A stretch of DNA of 31,744 nucleotides from Bacteroidota bacterium (GTDB lineage: Bacteria > Bacteroidota > Bacteroidia > Chitinophagales > Chitinophagaceae), in the NCBI GenBank assembly GCA_023422835.1, contig JAFAGI010000017.1, positions 1 to 31,744 of the forward strand, given 5' to 3'. The notes beneath the pieces were generated by a model that saw nothing but the letters and a program-made list of their open reading frames with translations, was not told where the DNA came from and searched no databases. This document shows, piece after piece, positions 24,226 through 31,399 of this stretch; position 1 is the stretch's first letter; each line of letters begins with the position of its first letter. The position numbers and the translations under genes were made by a program.

Positions 24226-25270
24226 CATGTTTGAAAAAGATTTTTTATATAAAACAAACAGAGGAAAGGCTATTGTTGGCGATTCATTAGAATTAATGAA
24301 ATTAATGCCCGATAATTCCGTTAATCTTGTTATGACATCCCCACCTTTTGCTCTTTCAAGACCAAAAGAATATGGCAATAAAGACAAATGTGATTATATT
24401 GATTGGATTTTGGAATTTACAAGAGAAGTTAAGAGAATTATCACTGAAGACGGAAGTTTTGTAATTGATCTGGGTGGTTCTTACGAAAAAGGCAGACCAA
24501 TTCGGTCACTTTATAATTTCCGACTATTAATTAGAATGTGCGATGAACAAGGCTGGAAATTAGCAGAAGAGTTTTTCTGGTATAATCCTGCAAAATTACC
24601 TTCGCCTATTGAATGGGTAAACAAAAGAAAAATAAGAGCAAAGGATTCTGTAAATACAGTCTGGTGGCTTTCAAAATCGGACTTTCCAAAGGCTGACGTA
24701 AAGAAGGTTTTAACTGAGTATTCCGATAGAATGAAAAAATTAATTGAGGACAGCGCCAAATATTACACGCCTAAGAAAAGACCGTCCGGCCATGATATTA
24801 GTGATAGTTTTGGTAATGATAACGGAGGGGCAATTCCTTCAAATCTTTTGCAAATACCGAATACAGAGAGCAATTCACAGTATTTGAAATACTGTAAAGA
24901 TTTAGGGATTAAAGGACATCCCGCAAGATTCCCTTCTAAGTTACCCGAGTTCTTTATTAAGTTTCTAACAGACGAAGACGATTTAGTCCTTGATATTTTT
25001 GCTGGGTCGAATACTACTGGCTGGATAGCTCAACAACTTAATAGAAATTGGCTTTCATTTGAGTTGGAACATCAATATTTGTCTGCTTCCGTTTTGCGGT
25101 TTTTAAACAAGGAGCCGTTTGAGGAAGTAAGACCAAAATATGAAACTTTGCTGTTGAACCCAAAAGCAAAAATAGATGCAGATGCTTTTTTAAAGCAACC
25201 CGTATTATTTGAATCGGAAGATGTTTATTTGAATTCAACATTGAATGCTGACAAAAGGGCGAACGCATAA
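24206..25270 (+). CDS. DNA (cytosine-N4) methyltransferase, PvuII-like
   Basis: 354 residues. Catalytic motif IV TSPPFAL (44-50) comes first and the SAM motif I DIFAGSNTTG near 280, the order of beta-class enzymes. Long stretches recall M.PvuII as I remember it: PSPIEWVNKRKIRAKDSVNT, YSDRMKKLIEDSAKYYTPKK, RPSGHDI, HPARFPSKLPEFF. TSPPF and this relation point to N4-cytosine methylation; the target (CAGCTG for PvuII) is not proven. ATG at 24206 or, better spaced, 24227 (MFEKDFLYKTNRG). The stop TAA (25268-25270) lies in the core GCATAAC of site S6. Partner of the HEAT-repeat gene just upstream. Confidence 0.88.
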   Translation: MTLKNINMFEKDFLYKTNRGKAIVGDSLELMKLMPDNSVNLVMTSPPFALSRPKEYGNKDKCDYIDWILEFTREVKRIITEDGSFVIDLGGSYEKGRPIRSLYNFRLLIRMCDEQGWKLAEEFFWYNPAKLPSPIEWVNKRKIRAKDSVNTVWWLSKSDFPKADVKKVLTEYSDRMKKLIEDSAKYYTPKKRPSGHDISDSFGNDNGGAIPSNLLQIPNTESNSQYLKYCKDLGIKGHPARFPSKLPEFFIKFLTDEDDLVLDIFAGSNTTGWIAQQLNRNWLSFELEHQYLSASVLRFLNKEPFEEVRPKYETLLLNPKAKIDADAFLKQPVLFESEDVYLNSTLNADKRANA

Positions 25271-25396
25271 CATGGTATTGCCAAAAGCGGGGCTGGACAG
25301 CTTCGATTGAACATTTTTGAAAGGTTCGACATTCGTTCTTCGATTGAACTTTCGTGCTAAAAATCCCCGCCTTCGGCAATACCCGAAACGTTAGCT
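25265..25396 (+). repeat. attC-like site S6 (132 bp)
   Basis: The outer cores are GCATAAC (25265-25271) and GTTAGCT (25390-25396). The inner arms GTATTGCC-AAAA-GCGGGG and CCCCGC-CTTC-GGCAATAC are the same as in S1 of locus 1, read in the opposite direction. GCATAAC is the complement of its own cassette start GTTATGC at 22608, not of the next cassette. Confidence 0.8.
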
Positions 25397-25430
25397 GTAA
25401 TGCTCCCAAAAATCCCGTTTCAAATATAAA

Positions 25431-26054
25431 ATGAAGACTAAACAAAGAATTTTAAAAATTGCAAAAACAATAATTTTAATTTGGGGAATTTTTTCAATAT
25501 TTGCCATTATTATGTTGGGAATTTATTTTTTGTATGAATCAACAATTGGAAATCGTGAAAAAATTGATAAGGCGACGAGAAATGATGTACGTTTTGTTCT
25601 TAACTGGTGTGAAATTGGAGATGAAAATGCGATTAAAGTTCTAAAAAGTTATGATTCTCCACATTTTTTTAATGGAGATTATTTGACTGCATACAAGATT
25701 CAAATCAAAAAAATAGATTTTGAAAAAGTCTTAAAAAATTCAAATCATCCAAATTCAAAATGGTATAAAAGTGATCAACTTCCAGAAATTTTAGACGAAA
25801 CTATAAAACTCATTGATGCAAATGAATATCACATTCCTTGGTTTCCAAATTCTGAAAAAATAAAATCTTCTGACTTTTATATTTATCCTTGGTCAATTTT
25901 CACAAATGGAATTTCTCCAGGGGGAGCTCAAATTATTTTATATAATCCTTCCGAAAATATTGTTTATTTTTTGGTGAAGCTAATTAGCACTACAGCTAAC
26001 ATGGGTAACCGTTGCACAACCTCAGTTTTCCGGCGGATTCCGATAAATGCATAA
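25431..26054 (+). CDS. Single-pass membrane protein of unknown function, 3' end altered by IS
   Basis: 207 residues as it now reads. A basic start (MKTKQRILKIAK) precedes one strong membrane segment (TIILIWGIFSIFAIIMLGIYF, about 13-33); the rest (about 40-190) is soluble, probably outside the cytoplasm, with SKWYKSDQLPEILDETIKLI and PWFPNSEKIKSSDFYIYPWS. No family recognised. The gene begins 41 bp after its cassette start, as in other cassettes. Its final residues (from about 191) come from the inserted IS relic; before insertion the frame would have run into the hairpin site. The true original end is not known. Confidence 0.65.
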   Translation: MKTKQRILKIAKTIILIWGIFSIFAIIMLGIYFLYESTIGNREKIDKATRNDVRFVLNWCEIGDENAIKVLKSYDSPHFFNGDYLTAYKIQIKKIDFEKVLKNSNHPNSKWYKSDQLPEILDETIKLIDANEYHIPWFPNSEKIKSSDFYIYPWSIFTNGISPGGAQIILYNPSENIVYFLVKLISTTANMGNRCTTSVFRRIPINA

Positions 26055-26596
26055 ATAAGCGGCCTCTTTAACGCGATTTAAGAGAGGTTCTTCATTTTGC
26101 AGGGAAAAATTTTGCGGATTTTCGGGTGGCTTAAATGAAGGTATCGTCTTTTTGAGAAGCCAGTTTGCCAAAAGCCGCAATATCCCTTTCTAAGGTTGTA
26201 GAAGTCGTCCTGGGGAACCAGCCCGGTCAAGGCTCAGCTCGTAAAATATCTTTGGTTCGAACGTTTTTTTGCCCTGCATATGCTAATTTACGGAGAATTA
26301 ACGACATATGCAATTGATTGTCAATATTTTATGCTGTTTTTAACTTTTTTTCTGTTTTATTTAAGGGTGTCGTCTGTATTTGAGAAAGGTTGTGCAAAAG
26401 ACACATGGGTTTTGCAAGATGCGGGGTTGAAGTCCTTGCGCTGAGCGTTTCGGAATTTTTAGCCGCAAAAAACCATTTCGTTTTTTTATTTTTTGTAAGT
26501 TTGAAAAAACAAAAATGGTTTTTGCTCAGGTTCGATTTTAGTAGAACTTTTTAGTTTGTAAAATCTCCGCCTTCGCAAAGCCTTTTCCCGTTATGT
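25994..26596 (+). repeat. attC-like site S7 (long form, 199 bp, split by an IS relic)
   Basis: The left core AGCTAAC (25994-26000) and first arm bases are separated from the rest by 396 bp plus an 8-bp duplication. Joined (25994-26006 with 26411-26596) the site is 199 bp. Arms GGTTTTGC and GCAAAGCC (one G-U), GCGG and CCGC. The right core is GTTATGT (26590-26596). An extra hairpin at 26465-26525 (GCAAAAAACCATTT against AAATGGTTTTTGC) explains the long form. Confidence 0.75.
26007..26402 (-). mobile_element. IS relic inserted in site S7
   Basis: ACATGGGT stands on both sides (25999-26006 and 26403-26410) as a target duplication. The ends carry TTGCACAACCT in opposite orientation (left at about 26012, right at about 26387-26397). 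Inside, the minus strand reads fragments such as GLVPQDDFYNL and, in another frame, KDIAAFGKLASQK, which recall the N-terminal part of IS1182/IS5-like transposases (for example VPxDxFYR). Only about 0.4 kb is left and it is frameshifted, so it is not active. The family is tentative. Confidence 0.6.
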
Positions 26597-26658
26597 GATA
26601 TGTTTGAAACCGACTTAAAAATCAACAGAAAATAAATCCAATTAAATGTAATTAAATC

Positions 26659-27672
26659 ATGAAAAACTCAGGGACAAAATTACTTATGGCTGGGCTTGCT
26701 TTACTTGTTATTTCTTGTAACAATAATAGCGAAAAACAACAAGACAACGATCAGGATAGCCTACAAATCGAAACCTCAAATATTGAACAGCCGGCTAATA
26801 CAGCCGAATTTGATATTAATTCTATTGCGATTTCTGATAAAGAGTTAGGCGAATTTCCTTTCTTTAGCTTACCAAAGGGACTTCAGGAACAAAACAAACC
26901 AATTAAAAGAAGTTTTGACATGTTATTTGTTCCTATTAACGGAATAATGACCCCAATGGAAGGAAAAGTATGGAAAAGCTATATTGTAAAGGCCGAAGAC
27001 AGTGATGAAGATTGGTCGTTGCCCTACTTCCTGAAAAGCTATGATGAGGCAATAACTTCCTATGGTGGTGTTAAGATTTTTGACGGAAAAGTTTCTCAGC
27101 AAGAAATAGACAGAATAAAAGAGCAGGCCACTTATTTCGGTGAAGAAGGCTCAATAGACTATTGGAACGAAGTTGTAAAGACCTATCTAATCCGCAGAAA
27201 TAATGGCGAAGATATCTACATTCAGATTTCAGGAAATACTGCAAGCGGTCAACTTCAGATTTTGCAAAAAGCACCATTGAAGCAAACAATAACCTTATTA
27301 AAATCCGACGAGATCTTAAAAGACATAAAAAATAAAGGCAAAGCGATTCTCCACATCAATTTTGATACGGATAAAGCCACCTTAAAAGCCGATGGTAAAG
27401 CAGCCGTAGCTGAAATTGCGAAAGCACTAAGAGATGATAAGGAGCTGAACGTTTCAATTAATGGGTTTACAGATAACACAGGCGAGGAGAAACACAATCT
27501 CGAACTTTCTAAACAAAGAGCAAAAACAGTAAAAACCGAATTGGAAAAAAGCGGTATAGCTTCAAATCGACTGGTGTCTGAAGGTTTTGGACAAAACAAT
27601 CCTATTGCAGATAATAATACCGATGAAGGTAAAGCACAAAACCGAAGAGTAGAATTGGTGAAAATTAAATAA
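26659..27672 (+). CDS. OmpA-family lipoprotein
   Basis: 337 residues. Lipoprotein signal with lipobox (LLMAGLALLVISC, lipidated Cys about 20) followed by an acidic, N/Q-rich linker. The middle (about 55-205) contains GEFPFFSLPKGL, a YIVKAED segment and DIYIQISGN; no family named. The C-terminal domain (about 225-337) is OmpA-like: ILHINFDTDKATLK, NVSINGFTDNTGEEKHNLEL, SKQRAKTVKTELEKSGI, NRRVELVKIK, which binds peptidoglycan. It should anchor the outer membrane to the wall. It is the only gene of cassette 8, 69 bp from the cassette start, and is intact. Surface location makes it unusual cargo for such small cassettes. Confidence 0.8.
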   Translation: MKNSGTKLLMAGLALLVISCNNNSEKQQDNDQDSLQIETSNIEQPANTAEFDINSIAISDKELGEFPFFSLPKGLQEQNKPIKRSFDMLFVPINGIMTPMEGKVWKSYIVKAEDSDEDWSLPYFLKSYDEAITSYGGVKIFDGKVSQQEIDRIKEQATYFGEEGSIDYWNEVVKTYLIRRNNGEDIYIQISGNTASGQLQILQKAPLKQTITLLKSDEILKDIKNKGKAILHINFDTDKATLKADGKAAVAEIAKALRDDKELNVSINGFTDNTGEEKHNLELSKQRAKTVKTELEKSGIASNRLVSEGFGQNNPIADNNTDEGKAQNRRVELVKIK

Positions 27673-27677
27673 CACAT

Positions 27678-27810
27678 CCATAACAGCAGTTTGGCAAAAA
27701 TGGCGGGTTTAGCGCTAAATTCAATGGCAGTTCTTCGGTTCAAAGTTGGTGTAAATTTGAAGTTTTGTACTCCGAAACCCGCCACTTCTCCAAACCGAGA
27801 CCCGTGATGG
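27678..27810 (+). repeat. attC-like site S8 (133 bp)
   Basis: The outer cores are CCATAAC (27678-27684) and GTGATGG (27804-27810). The arms are the cleanest of the window: GTTTGG (27689-27694) with CCAAAC (27790-27795), and TGGCGGGTTT (27701-27710) with AAACCCGCCA (27775-27784), separated by 6-nt and 5-nt bulges. Confidence 0.8.
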
Positions 27811-28163
27811 CTAATGCTAGACACACAACAATAAAGTAACGAATGACAATTGACAACAAAAGATTAAAGATAAACCGCCACCTGTTTTACTGGGGACAAG
27901 CATATTAAACAGGGTATTGCGGAGCTTCGTCCCAAGGGGTTCGACTCCCCGTGTGCATTGGTTGCAATTTGCGTTGGAAGACGATTCATCCTATCACACT
28001 GAAAAAAGAGAAGGTGAAGAACAGAGCAGTAATGCTCAAACTGAAATTGAGTTTGCAAGACAAGGGATACCGTTTGGACAACTGGTTCAAACTCAACTTG
28101 GCTTCCCTCAACTTTTGGTGTTCTTCCCCTTTTTAATTCAACAAAACTGTAACAAAATAACAA
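27811..28163 (+). other. Unexplained leader of cassette 9
   Basis: 353 bp without a convincing gene. A 61-codon frame (27951-28136) contains KLKLSLQDKGYRLDNWFKLN and might be a small protein, but it has no support beyond being open. GGGGTTCGACTCCCC (27936-27950) looks like a tRNA T arm but no tRNA fits around it. Confidence 0.3.
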
Positions 28164-28889
28164 ATGGGAATATTCAAAAAAAGATATCAGGTAAAACCAA
28201 ACACTGTTGGATTTCTTTACCGTGACCATAAGTTTGAGCAAAAACTGGCAGCCGGCTACCACGAAGTTTGGGATTTGAAAAACAGGACCGAACTGTTTCT
28301 TCTGCCTCAGACTTCAAAACTGCTCACCGTCGTGAACCAGGAAGTTTTAACAAAGGACAATGTCGCTCTGCGGTTTTCCTTCAATGTCATTTACAGAATC
28401 GTCGATGGGCAGAAATTTCTTGACAAGTTCGCGCTTGACAGAGAGATGTATGCCATTATTCAGGAAGCTGAGCAGCGAATCTACAATATCGTTCAAATCT
28501 ATCTCAGAAACAGGATTGCAGAAATGGACAGTGAAACCGCGAACGAAAAAAGAAATGAACTTACGGACTTCAAGACCGCGGAAATGGAAAAAGAAGTGTC
28601 CGAATTCGGCATAACCATCGAACAGGCACAACTGCGCGACTTAACCTTTCCAAAATCAATACAGGACTTGTTCGCTAAACATTTGGAAGCAAAAATAAGA
28701 GCAAAATCAGAACTTGAAAACGCCAGGACAGCAGTGGCAACAGCACGGGCTTTGAAAAATGCTTCTGAACTCATGAAAGATGACGAAAACCTGAAATTCT
28801 TCCAAATTATGGAGACCATTACCAAAATTGCCGACAAAGGGAAACATACTTTTATGATTGGGGACATTAACCAACTGACAAGAAAATAG
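28164..28889 (+). CDS. SPFH / band 7 domain protein
   Basis: 241 residues. An SPFH fold begins near residue 15 (GFLYRDHKFEQKLAAGYHEV), then LTKDNVALRFSFNVIYRI (about 62-79), the usual second half strand pair, and the region around EFGITIEQAQLRDLTFPKSI (about 147-166). A long charged helix follows (AKHLEAKIRAKSELENARTA). In place of the usual N-terminal membrane helix there is only MGIFKKRYQVKPNTV, so it may be soluble or membrane-associated by another means. Slipin-like relatives scaffold membrane protein complexes. The ATG at 28164 is chosen because the SPFH fold begins right after it. Only recognised gene of cassette 9. Confidence 0.85.
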   Translation: MGIFKKRYQVKPNTVGFLYRDHKFEQKLAAGYHEVWDLKNRTELFLLPQTSKLLTVVNQEVLTKDNVALRFSFNVIYRIVDGQKFLDKFALDREMYAIIQEAEQRIYNIVQIYLRNRIAEMDSETANEKRNELTDFKTAEMEKEVSEFGITIEQAQLRDLTFPKSIQDLFAKHLEAKIRAKSELENARTAVATARALKNASELMKDDENLKFFQIMETITKIADKGKHTFMIGDINQLTRK

Positions 28890-28911
28890 GTCGATGAAAA
28901 AGAAGCGCGAG

Positions 28912-29043
28912 CCATAACAGCCGTTTGCCGCAATGGGAGCTTGACGTAGTTAAATCAAGTGCAGTGCTTCTATCAAAGTTTGTGCTTAGTTGACAGTGAA
29001 GCGCTCCGAAATCCCCCACTGCGCCAAGCGCAAATCGTTACCA
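28912..29043 (+). repeat. attC-like site S9 (132 bp), last of the array
   Basis: The outer cores are CCATAAC (28912-28918) and GTTACCA (29037-29043). Arms GTTTGC and GCAAAT, GCAATGGGAG and the CCCCCACTGC region pair with bulges. No matching inverted end for a further cassette start (GTTACCAGC) is seen to the right, so the array appears to stop here. Confidence 0.7.
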
Positions 29044-29201
29044 GCAAGCGTATTGGACGAACGCATCTCAAAGATAATTACTAAAATCAAAATAGTTTTT
29101 GTTTTATTTTTTGCCAACGCACATTTAGCACATTTGTTTTTGCCAACGCACAAACCAATCACAAAAAACCAAAAGAGCTAAATTTCCCCTTCGCCACAAA
29201 C
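29044..29201. repeat. Short AT-rich spacer with a 16-bp direct repeat
   Basis: TTTTTGCCAACGCACA occurs at 29108-29123 and 29137-29152. No gene is seen. It separates array 2 from the convergent operon that ends at 29202. Confidence 0.5.
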
Positions 29202-30098
29202 TCACAAAGACTTTTCCATTGTATCAAACTCAAAAGAAAATCCGGCATTTTTTATTTTTTCATTGCTGATTTTTGAACCTTCTAAAAGTATCACCGCCAT
29301 TTCCCCAAAGAGTAAACGAATGACAAAAGCAGGAGCATTGGGTAAGAAACTTTTCTTTCCGAAAGATTTCAATAAGACTTTTGAGAAATCGTTCATTGTA
29401 ATTTGTTCAGTGGCAACAGCATTGAAAATTCCTTTAAGTTGAGTGTTAGAAAGAATAAAATCGTACAATCTTACTAAATCCCGAATATCTATCCAAGGAA
29501 GATATTGCTTGCCTGAACCTAAAGAAACATTTATTCCGAGTTTGGCTAATGGGCTTAGTTTTTTAACCATTCCGCCATCTTTTCCAAGAATAACGCCTTT
29601 GCGTAAAATAACAGTACGAACACCTAAATCGTTAAATTCTAAAGCAGCATTTTCCCATTTCTGACAAACAGAAGCTAAAAAATCGTTTCCACTTTCCGAA
29701 GTTTCTACAAATGTATTATCCGTTGTTACGGCACCATAAAACCCAACAGCAGAGGACGAAATAAAGGTGTTGATGATGAATTTATTTTCCGAAATATATT
29801 GATACAATAAGTTAATGGATTTTATGCGACTGTCAATAATTTCCTTTTTTCGGTCGTTTGTCCATCGTTTTTCGCCAATGTTTGCACCGGTCAAATTAAT
29901 GAGAATTTCTACTCCTTCAAATGCTTTTTTGTCGATGTATTGTCGTTCAATATTCCATAGAAAAAAACGAATATTTTCTGATGAATTAGCTCTTAGCTTT
30001 CGGGTTAAAACATGAATAGAATACCCTTTTCCCACTAAAAAATCAATGAGTTGTTGTCCAATAAAACCTGTTCCTCCAGCTATTAGAATTTTTTTCAT
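29202..30098 (-). CDS. TIGR01777 family epimerase (SDR superfamily)
   Basis: 298 residues. Rossmann start KKILIAGGTGFIGQQLIDFL (2-21) with the GxxGxxG motif, then LINLTGANIGEKRWTNDRKK (about 87-106), SSSAVGFYG with the tyrosine-like active region, RKGVILGKDGGMVKKLSPL and PWIDIRDLVRLYDFIL. These are the family hallmarks of TIGR01777 (YfcH/SulA-like) proteins. The natural substrate is unknown. The start overlaps the stop of the photolyase gene by 4 bp, so it is translated with it; this neighbourhood suggests a link to light or oxidative stress (inference). AT-rich like the rest of this operon. Confidence 0.88.
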   Translation of the reverse strand: MKKILIAGGTGFIGQQLIDFLVGKGYSIHVLTRKLRANSSENIRFFLWNIERQYIDKKAFEGVEILINLTGANIGEKRWTNDRKKEIIDSRIKSINLLYQYISENKFIINTFISSSAVGFYGAVTTDNTFVETSESGNDFLASVCQKWENAALEFNDLGVRTVILRKGVILGKDGGMVKKLSPLAKLGINVSLGSGKQYLPWIDIRDLVRLYDFILSNTQLKGIFNAVATEQITMNDFSKVLLKSFGKKSFLPNAPAFVIRLLFGEMAVILLEGSKISNEKIKNAGFSFEFDTMEKSL

Positions 30099-31399
30099 TG
30101 TCTTTCTTTTACTGCTTCACCATAAATTTTTAAAGCTCTATCTCTGGCAAAGCTATGTTCTACTATCGGTTTTGGATAATCATTCGATCCAAATTCGGGT
30201 AACCATCTTTTGATGTAGTCAAAATTTTTGTCGAATTTTTCGGTTTGTAATGCAGGATTAAACACCCTGAAATAAGGTGCAGCATCGCAACCAGAACCTG
30301 CTGCCCATTGCCAATTTCCGTTGTTGGCAGACAAATCGTAATCATTCAACTTTTCAGCGAAATACGCTTCGCCCCAACGCCAATCTATCAACAAATGTTT
30401 GCACAAAAAACTGGCAACTATCATCCGAACTCGGTTGTGCATATAACCTGTTTTGTTGAGTTGTCGCATCCCTGCATCTACAATCGGATAGCCCGTTTTT
30501 CCAGTACACCACAACTCAAATTCTTGTTCGTCATTTCGCCATTCAATAAAATCGTATTTAGCCTTGAAAGACTGATTGACCACCTTTGGAAAATGATACA
30601 AAATCTGCATAAAAAACTCCCGCCAAAGCAGTTCTCCCAACCAAGTTTGATTGTGCTGCAAAGCAAAATCCACACATTTACGAATACTGATCGTTCCAAA
30701 TCTTATTGCAATTCCTAATTGTGTTGTTTTTTGAAGTGCCGGAAAATCTCTGTATTTATCATATTCATCAATGATTTTTGCTTCTAAAGTTGGTGTTTCA
30801 AAATGAAAGTCTGTTTTCTTAAATCCAATTGCAGTTAAAGAATGAATTTCGGTGAAATCTTGTTTCAAAAAGTGATTAAAATCTGCTTTGTGGATGTGAT
30901 AATCTTTTTCGGTTAAAATCTCTTTCCATTTTTTAGCATAAGGCGTATAAACAGTATAAGGCGTTCCGTCATTTTTTACAATCTCGTTTTTATCAAAAAT
31001 CACCTGGTCTTTATATGCTTTAAAAGGAATGATTTGGCTTTTGAAAAAATTATAAATTTCGGTATCTCTTTCGATGGCTTGTGGTTCATAATCTCGATTG
31101 CAAAACACCGCTTGAATGTCATATTCTTGGGAAAGTTGTTGAAAAATTTCTAAAGGTTTTCCATAAAAAGAACTCAGTTTTGAATGATAATTTTTTAATT
31201 CTAAATTGATTGCTGAAAGTGCCTGATGAATATAATCTACTCGTCTATCGCTTTTATTTTCTAACGCATCTAAAATAGCTGTATCAAAAATAAAAATCGG
31301 CAATACCGGAAATCCCGAAGCCATAGCCTGACACAATCCTGCATTATCTTCCAGTCGCAAATCCCTACGAAACCAGAATATGGAAAGTTTAGTTTTCAT
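30095..31399 (-). CDS. phr: Deoxyribodipyrimidine photolyase
   Basis: 434 residues. The N-terminal alpha/beta domain begins LSIFWFRRDLRLEDNAGL (5-22), with FIFDTAIL; the C-terminal FAD domain contains TQLGIAIRFGTISIRKCVDF, LLWREFFMQILYHFP, and the flavin and DNA-binding stretch MRQLNKTGYMHNRVRM, then DWRWGEAYFAEKL, DYDLSANNGNWQWAAGSGCD and PYFRVFNP. The three-tryptophan electron path is plausible. It repairs UV pyrimidine dimers with blue light. The gene starts within the last codons of the lipocalin gene (11-bp overlap). A decayed copy of its C-terminus is at 12827-12967, so a second photolyase existed or this one was duplicated. Confidence 0.95.
   Translation of the reverse strand: MKTKLSIFWFRRDLRLEDNAGLCQAMASGFPVLPIFIFDTAILDALENKSDRRVDYIHQALSAINLELKNYHSKLSSFYGKPLEIFQQLSQEYDIQAVFCNRDYEPQAIERDTEIYNFFKSQIIPFKAYKDQVIFDKNEIVKNDGTPYTVYTPYAKKWKEILTEKDYHIHKADFNHFLKQDFTEIHSLTAIGFKKTDFHFETPTLEAKIIDEYDKYRDFPALQKTTQLGIAIRFGTISIRKCVDFALQHNQTWLGELLWREFFMQILYHFPKVVNQSFKAKYDFIEWRNDEQEFELWCTGKTGYPIVDAGMRQLNKTGYMHNRVRMIVASFLCKHLLIDWRWGEAYFAEKLNDYDLSANNGNWQWAAGSGCDAAPYFRVFNPALQTEKFDKNFDYIKRWLPEFGSNDYPKPIVEHSFARDRALKIYGEAVKERQ

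Larger units (their letters stand above)
22583..29043 (+). mobile_element. Integron-like cassette array, locus 2 (no integrase)
   Basis: Four cassettes read rightwards: 22608-25390, 25390-26590, 26590-27804 and 27804-29037. Each complete cassette starts with bases that are inverted at its own end: GTTATGCGT (9 bp), GTTAGCTGTA plus TGCT (14/15), GTTATG (6 bp) and GTGATGGCT against GTTATGGCT (8/9). Sites S6 to S9 have the same lengths and arm design as those of locus 1. All genes are on the plus strand. The array starts at an attI-like 25-mer but has no recombinase beside it, similar to integrase-less cassette clusters of integrons. Confidence 0.75.

Noticed and set aside
26599..26606. TATGTTTG as promoter of the OmpA lipoprotein gene
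   Set aside because: It matches TAnnTTTG but no -33 box is present at the right spacing and the match overlaps the end of site S7.
27917..28225. 102-codon plus-strand frame before the SPFH gene
   Set aside because: It overlaps the start of the clearly real SPFH gene in another frame and covers the T-arm-like sequence; no recognisable protein features.
28990..29181. 63-codon frame after site S9
   Set aside because: It begins inside the hairpin site and runs through the direct repeat; no family features.
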